DNA of 64,000 nt, taken from contig NZ_MRTD01000008.1 of the NCBI RefSeq assembly GCF_001956295.1, forward strand, positions 275,868-339,867. Direction: 5' to 3'. The translations under genes were made by a program, and so were the position numbers. The DNA comes from Paenibacillus sp. FSL A5-0031 (GTDB lineage: Bacteria; Bacillota; Bacilli; Paenibacillales; Paenibacillaceae). The first letter of the stretch is position 1. Every line of letters begins with the position of its first letter. Shown piece after piece: positions 60,628-64,000 of the stretch. The notes below the pieces were generated by a model. That model ran no database searches, was not told where the DNA came from, and was given only the letters and a program-made list of their open reading frames with translations.

Positions 60628-60657
60628 ACATTACAGCAAGCGCTTACATTTATTCAA
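60628..60657 (-). promoter_or_regulatory. Promoter with cre site in the spacer, before the PAP2-GH3 genes
   Basis: Minus strand TTGAAT (60652-60657), 18-base spacer, TAATGT (60628-60633). The spacer holds TGTAAGCGCTTGCT (60635-60648), a 12 of 14 match to the CcpA-binding cre consensus. CcpA bound there would repress the transcript during growth on preferred sugars. Confidence 0.6.
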
Positions 60658-60830
60658 AAAAGATAGAAGCTGCGACTACACCATTACTTCCAGCATGGTC
60701 ATGCCTCTTTTTCAAATTCCCCCTCATCTTCATTGTTCCATCCCAATACGTTGATTATAAAATGCCAATTCCACAAAATATGGTATAAATTTCAGAAAAA
60801 TAGTATTTTAATGAGGTGTCGTGAAAACAG

Positions 60831-60861
60831 AAAAAAAGGAGCTCCTTTAAAAGGGCTCCTT
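60831..60861 (-). terminator. Intrinsic terminator after the CcdC-like gene
   Basis: AAGGAGCTCCTTTAAAAGG and the reverse arm (GGCTCCTT) form a stem. The minus strand continues into seven T residues. Confidence 0.85.
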
Positions 60862-60878
60862 GAGTGGCAGAATAACGA

Positions 60879-61355
60879 TTATACTTTTCGTACCGTTTGA
60901 AGCTGTACTAATCTCCGAAATTTAATATAAGAAACGACTCGCCATGGGATGACGTAGAAGAACGCTAAAATCATAAACAAAGCAGCCAGCGTTTGAGGTT
61001 CAATTGTGGACATGTAATGGTGAAGCTCGAAACGAATAGCAATGACAACAAGAAAAGCGACGATGAATCCCCAGTTCTTCTTGGCGTATATAAGATGATC
61101 ATCACGAATTTCATAGTTTGTGGTCCATATTAGAGGAATCGAGAGGATAATACCGATAGCCGCAGCAATCAAAAATTCGTAAAACGGCGCATGGACGTTG
61201 GAATTAAATATCAACAGCAGGCCCGGCAGCATAAATAGAATCGGGTACAACAGCCTTTTGCCGTCTCCTCTTATGGGGCGGTAAAAGCTCCTTGTTCGTC
61301 TCCACAGCACGAGGGCAGCAATGGCAATGACAAACACATAAAATGAACGATCCAT
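60879..61355 (-). CDS. CcdC-like membrane protein
   Basis: The 158-residue protein has four or five membrane segments and the pattern of the CcdC/YneJ family (Arg-Arg-Thr-Arg-Ser... Pro-Ile-Arg-Gly-Asp-Gly at the first loop, Tyr-Ile-Lys-Phe-Arg-Arg at the end). In Bacillus subtilis ccdC lies in a cytochrome c biogenesis region, but its role is not essential there. No cytochrome gene is nearby here. It is a single gene with its own terminator; family assignment is by overall pattern. Confidence 0.65.
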   Translation of the reverse strand: MDRSFYVFVIAIAALVLWRRTRSFYRPIRGDGKRLLYPILFMLPGLLLIFNSNVHAPFYEFLIAAAIGIILSIPLIWTTNYEIRDDHLIYAKKNWGFIVAFLVVIAIRFELHHYMSTIEPQTLAALFMILAFFYVIPWRVVSYIKFRRLVQLQTVRKV

Positions 61356-61775
61356 TTCAACACCGCTTTCTAAAAATTAAATATCAGATTTCCATAATTT
61401 ATATTATACCTATTCGAATGAAATACCTGCAATACGATTCCTTTGGATATAAAGGGATCGCTATGTGAAGTATATGCTGCATGCCTATTTTCCGCCAATT
61501 ATATATATTTAATATATAAAATTATTGTATGCATTTCTTATGATTCGACTATGTAAAAGGGACTATTGTCTATCTCTTTTGCGCTATAATCCTTTAGGTC
61601 TCGAGTTGTCTTCTGTTGGAACCTTTGTCGAAACGATTGTATTAAACATAAATATATTTAATATATAGTTTAGGTACTGCCGTATGCACATTAGCGAAGC
61701 CGCCTAAGAAGGAGGGAATGGAAAAGGCGCTATGACGATGGTATTACCCAATCAGATGAGACGAGGTGTAAGATC
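61356..61775. other. AT-rich regulatory region upstream of the GxGYxYP gene
   Basis: About 420 bases without a gene. ATATATTTAATATATA occurs twice as a direct repeat (61503-61518 and 61652-61667), flanking a TATAAT -10 at 61585-61590. A clear -35 is not seen. The two boxes could be operator sites. Confidence 0.4.
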
Positions 61776-63869
61776 GTGATTCGAAAACTTACTGTCACAT
61801 GTCTGGCTATCGTATGTACGCTGTCTTTAACGCTTGGCGCTTCAGCACCAGCTGCAGCAACTGCGGAATCCAAATCCGGCAAAAGCTCCATTAGCTGGCC
61901 AAATAAGCAAGCGCTTCCATCCTTTGCAACCCCAAAAAAACTAGATGTAGCTGATATTTATGATGCGCCAGGGGACATCAAGCTTCTGCTTGCAACGCTG
62001 CAGGGTATCGTTAACCGTGAGGAGCCTCGAATCTATCTGCTGGAAAACCAAGAAGAAGGCAAACTGACCTGGCTAAAAGATTTGAAGGTTCCCTACAATG
62101 TACATGCAGATTACTGGGATATCGTCAAAAAATATAAAAAAGAAGTAAAAGGCATCATTGTTTACGATCCGAAGGTTGCTGATACCGTCAATGTAGCGAC
62201 TACTCTTGCTGGGTTAAAGGATGCCGTTGTCGCTAGCCCTGCTCTCGCCGCGCAGTTGAAAGCAGCACCTTTCAACCTAAAAGTGCTCGATGATTTACAA
62301 GGCAAATTCAAAGACCGTTTGGATGCTTACACATGGCAATATGAGAATCTATGGGCCAAATCGACACATCGGATGTTAGTCGGATTAAGCCCTGACACAT
62401 CCGTTAGAATACCTCCCGGACTCCCTGAATCGTTCAAGACCATTGCAGAAGACATCACGCAGGAGCGCGATGGCAAAAATAAAAATACGTATGAGCTGGA
62501 TTTGACGAGCAATTTGGGCAAAGAGTCCGTATTTCTTCGCTTCGAGGACGCTTTCCCTCAGGATGGCTGGGGATCCGCCGTTCATGAAGTAACCGTGAAG
62601 GCAGACGGGCAAACAATCGCGCAGTTCATTCCAGGTACGCCTGAGGAAGAAGCGTTTCTGTACGACCGCCAAAGCTCTCAAGTATCAACAGGCCAAGGCG
62701 GACACCGATTTGCAGACAATGGCCGATACTTCGTCTATAAGTTTACGCCGCCTGCAGGTACAAAGCAGTTAACTGCCTCCGTTCTTATGTGGAATCAATT
62801 TAAGGTATCGGCAGGCAATATCCAGCCGCCAACCTCAGACCAGAAGGAGCCTTACGGCTACCTCCGTGATTATGCAGTTGCGAACAAAGCGATGGTATTC
62901 TGGCTTGATTCCAACGTGCCGGAACAGAAAGCGCTTTTCGAAAAAATCTTATCAGGCGTCAAGCCAGGCACCCCTTACTTAGGCTGGTTCAATAATGACG
63001 TTGAAGGCGAATTCAGCTCCGTAGAAATTACATCCAATTATAGTGTCTACGTGCTTGCGGCCGACTGGTTCAGCAACTTAACGGTTTTCTCGGGTACAAA
63101 GGCAAAGGCAGTCAAAGCCAAAACACCTAAGGCGCCTAAGCTTGCAAATAAAATTTACGTCACATACACCTTCAGCGAAGGCGACAACTTCCAATACAAT
63201 CAGCATAGAATGCGTATCCTATGGGATGATCCTGCTCGCGGAAAAGTACCGATCAACTGGACATCAAGCCCGCTTCTTTATGACGGCGCACCCGCTATTC
63301 TGAACTATTTCCAAAAGACAGCGACGGAAAATGACCTCATCATTGCTGGCCCTTCTGGATCAGGCTACTTCTATCCGGAAGCATGGCCGGAAGCCACATT
63401 CTCTGATTTCCTTAAGCAGTCTTATACGTATATGAAGCAAACAGGAATGACCGTTCCGTATGTGCTGAATCGTGTGAACAGCGAGAATGTTCCGCTCAGC
63501 GCATCAAAGGCAGCTGCCTACGAGAAGTTTTACAAGGCAAAAGGACTATTCCTAAGCTGGGAAGATCATTATGGCGTCGAAATTATAAACGGTACACTGC
63601 CCGTATCCACGATTCAAGGCATAAGTACCGTACAAGACGGGAAAAACATTTTGGCAGCAGCCAAAGCAAAATGGGATGGCAAATCACCATTGTTCGTATC
63701 ACTCGGGCTGCTCGCATGGAGCATGACACCTTCTGATGTTGTGGCGATAACAGAATCGCTCGGACCGGAATATCAAGCTGTACGGGCTGACCACTACTTC
63801 TCACTTATCCGCGATTACAATAAACTGCCAGCCAAATCGCAGCTAGCGGAGGACGAAAACGAGGATTAG
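61776..63869 (+). CDS. Secreted GxGYxYP-family protein (putative glycoside hydrolase)
   Basis: The 697-residue protein has a signal peptide (Arg-Lys start, hydrophobic core, likely cleavage after Ala-Ser-Ala-Pro-Ala-Ala-Ala, about residue 30). The N-terminal region contains Leu-Leu-Ala-Thr-Leu-Gln-Gly-Ile-Val-Asn-Arg-Glu-Glu-Pro-Arg-Ile-Tyr, typical of the GxGYxYP N domain. The signature Gly-Ser-Gly-Tyr-Phe-Tyr-Pro sits near residue 527-533. A beta-rich segment (about 230-350) is inserted between them. Family members are found beside polysaccharide genes and are suspected glycoside hydrolases; no activity is assured. It starts at GTG after GAGGTG and probably acts outside the cell. Confidence 0.88.
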   Translation: MIRKLTVTCLAIVCTLSLTLGASAPAAATAESKSGKSSISWPNKQALPSFATPKKLDVADIYDAPGDIKLLLATLQGIVNREEPRIYLLENQEEGKLTWLKDLKVPYNVHADYWDIVKKYKKEVKGIIVYDPKVADTVNVATTLAGLKDAVVASPALAAQLKAAPFNLKVLDDLQGKFKDRLDAYTWQYENLWAKSTHRMLVGLSPDTSVRIPPGLPESFKTIAEDITQERDGKNKNTYELDLTSNLGKESVFLRFEDAFPQDGWGSAVHEVTVKADGQTIAQFIPGTPEEEAFLYDRQSSQVSTGQGGHRFADNGRYFVYKFTPPAGTKQLTASVLMWNQFKVSAGNIQPPTSDQKEPYGYLRDYAVANKAMVFWLDSNVPEQKALFEKILSGVKPGTPYLGWFNNDVEGEFSSVEITSNYSVYVLAADWFSNLTVFSGTKAKAVKAKTPKAPKLANKIYVTYTFSEGDNFQYNQHRMRILWDDPARGKVPINWTSSPLLYDGAPAILNYFQKTATENDLIIAGPSGSGYFYPEAWPEATFSDFLKQSYTYMKQTGMTVPYVLNRVNSENVPLSASKAAAYEKFYKAKGLFLSWEDHYGVEIINGTLPVSTIQGISTVQDGKNILAAAKAKWDGKSPLFVSLGLLAWSMTPSDVVAITESLGPEYQAVRADHYFSLIRDYNKLPAKSQLAEDENED

Positions 63870-63910
63870 ATTTAAAATGTACGTGGCTTTTGTTAAAAGT
63901 GGAACCAAAA

Positions 63911-64000
63911 AGGGGCTGTCCCATAAGCATCAAGCTCGCTGAGGAATAGCTCGCTTTGAACGGGAGTATTGGTAGCAGTACAGGAGAGCTATTCCTGTAC
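63911..64000 (+). repeat. GGGGCTGTCCC element with inverted repeat, cut by window end
   Basis: GGGGCTGTCCCATAAG matches the left arm of the terminators at 43484, 45303 and 10526, but no right arm follows. Instead an 11-bp inverted repeat (AGGAATAGCTC, 63942-63952; GAGCTATTCCT, 63986-63996) starts within 25 bases. The right end lies outside the window, so it may be a terminator interrupted by a small repeat element. Confidence 0.5.

Overview
The window looks like chromosome of a spore-forming, low-to-mid GC Gram-positive bacterium, most likely Paenibacillus or a close relative. The evidence is a complete gerA-type germinant receptor operon, YesM/YesN sensor-regulator pairs beside sugar-binding lipoproteins, two sugar ABC importers with no ATPase gene of their own, GH43/GH3 enzymes under LacI control, AGGAGG-type ribosome binding sites and frequent TTG/GTG starts. 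I see no rRNA, tRNA, CRISPR array, transposase or prophage gene.

Layout. 1-4.5 kb: small minus-strand genes (partial membrane protein, serine beta-lactamase-like protein, membrane protein, divergent NodB-like protein, a 59-codon gene, a small putative DNA-binding protein, a thioredoxin-like protein). 4.6-8.8 kb: a two-gene operon with a SNF2 helicase. 8.8-10.5 kb: hflX behind a long leader that carries an upstream ORF and a terminator/antiterminator pair. 10.5-16 kb: aldo/keto reductase, uridine kinase, MFS transporter plus polysaccharide deacetylase, CopD-like protein. 16.2-25.4 kb: a minus-strand sugar sensing and uptake block in the order YesN regulator, YesM kinase, RbsB-like sensor protein, two solute-binding lipoproteins, two permeases. 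25.6-28.4 kb: a LytTR regulator fused to an ABC-ATPase-like domain, an ABC ATPase, and a frameshifted ABC-2 permease. 28.5-32.3 kb: gerA/gerB/gerC-type germination genes. 32.4-35.4 kb: an OmpR/histidine kinase pair divergent from a secreted protein. 35.5-43 kb: a sulfatase, then a NarL regulator coupled to a 1692-residue kinase/ATPase/GAF/histidine kinase. 43-48 kb: a tiny gene, arylamine N-acetyltransferase, methyltransferase, luciferase-like monooxygenase, and a Crp/Fnr regulator followed by an AhpD-like protein. 48-61 kb: a hemicellulose-type regulon (GH43, sugar-kinase-like protein, two paralogous LacI regulators, an ABC importer, GH3, PAP2 phosphatase). 61-64 kb: CcdC-like membrane protein and a secreted GxGYxYP protein.

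How the genes may work together. The 48-60 kb block reads as an oligosaccharide pathway: import by the binding protein and two permeases, cleavage by GH43 and GH3, and repression by LacI proteins at a shared palindrome (consensus near GTTTAAACGTTTAAAC) found at several gene starts. The 16-25 kb block couples extracellular sugar sensing to import. Both importers probably borrow a shared ATPase encoded elsewhere (the MsmX arrangement known in Bacilli).

The strongest candidate for something new is the hflX leader. A 13-codon upstream ORF encodes an Arg-Val-Arg motif, the kind that stalls macrolide-bound ribosomes. It precedes a 13-nt segment perfectly complementary to the 5' arm and loop of a strong intrinsic terminator just before hflX. 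Other points of note are a permease that appears to start at CTG, a one-base frameshift in an ABC-2 permease, and a probable Crp/Fnr site placed at -41.5 of an AhpD-like gene. Gene functions are from reading motifs by eye; no database search was possible.
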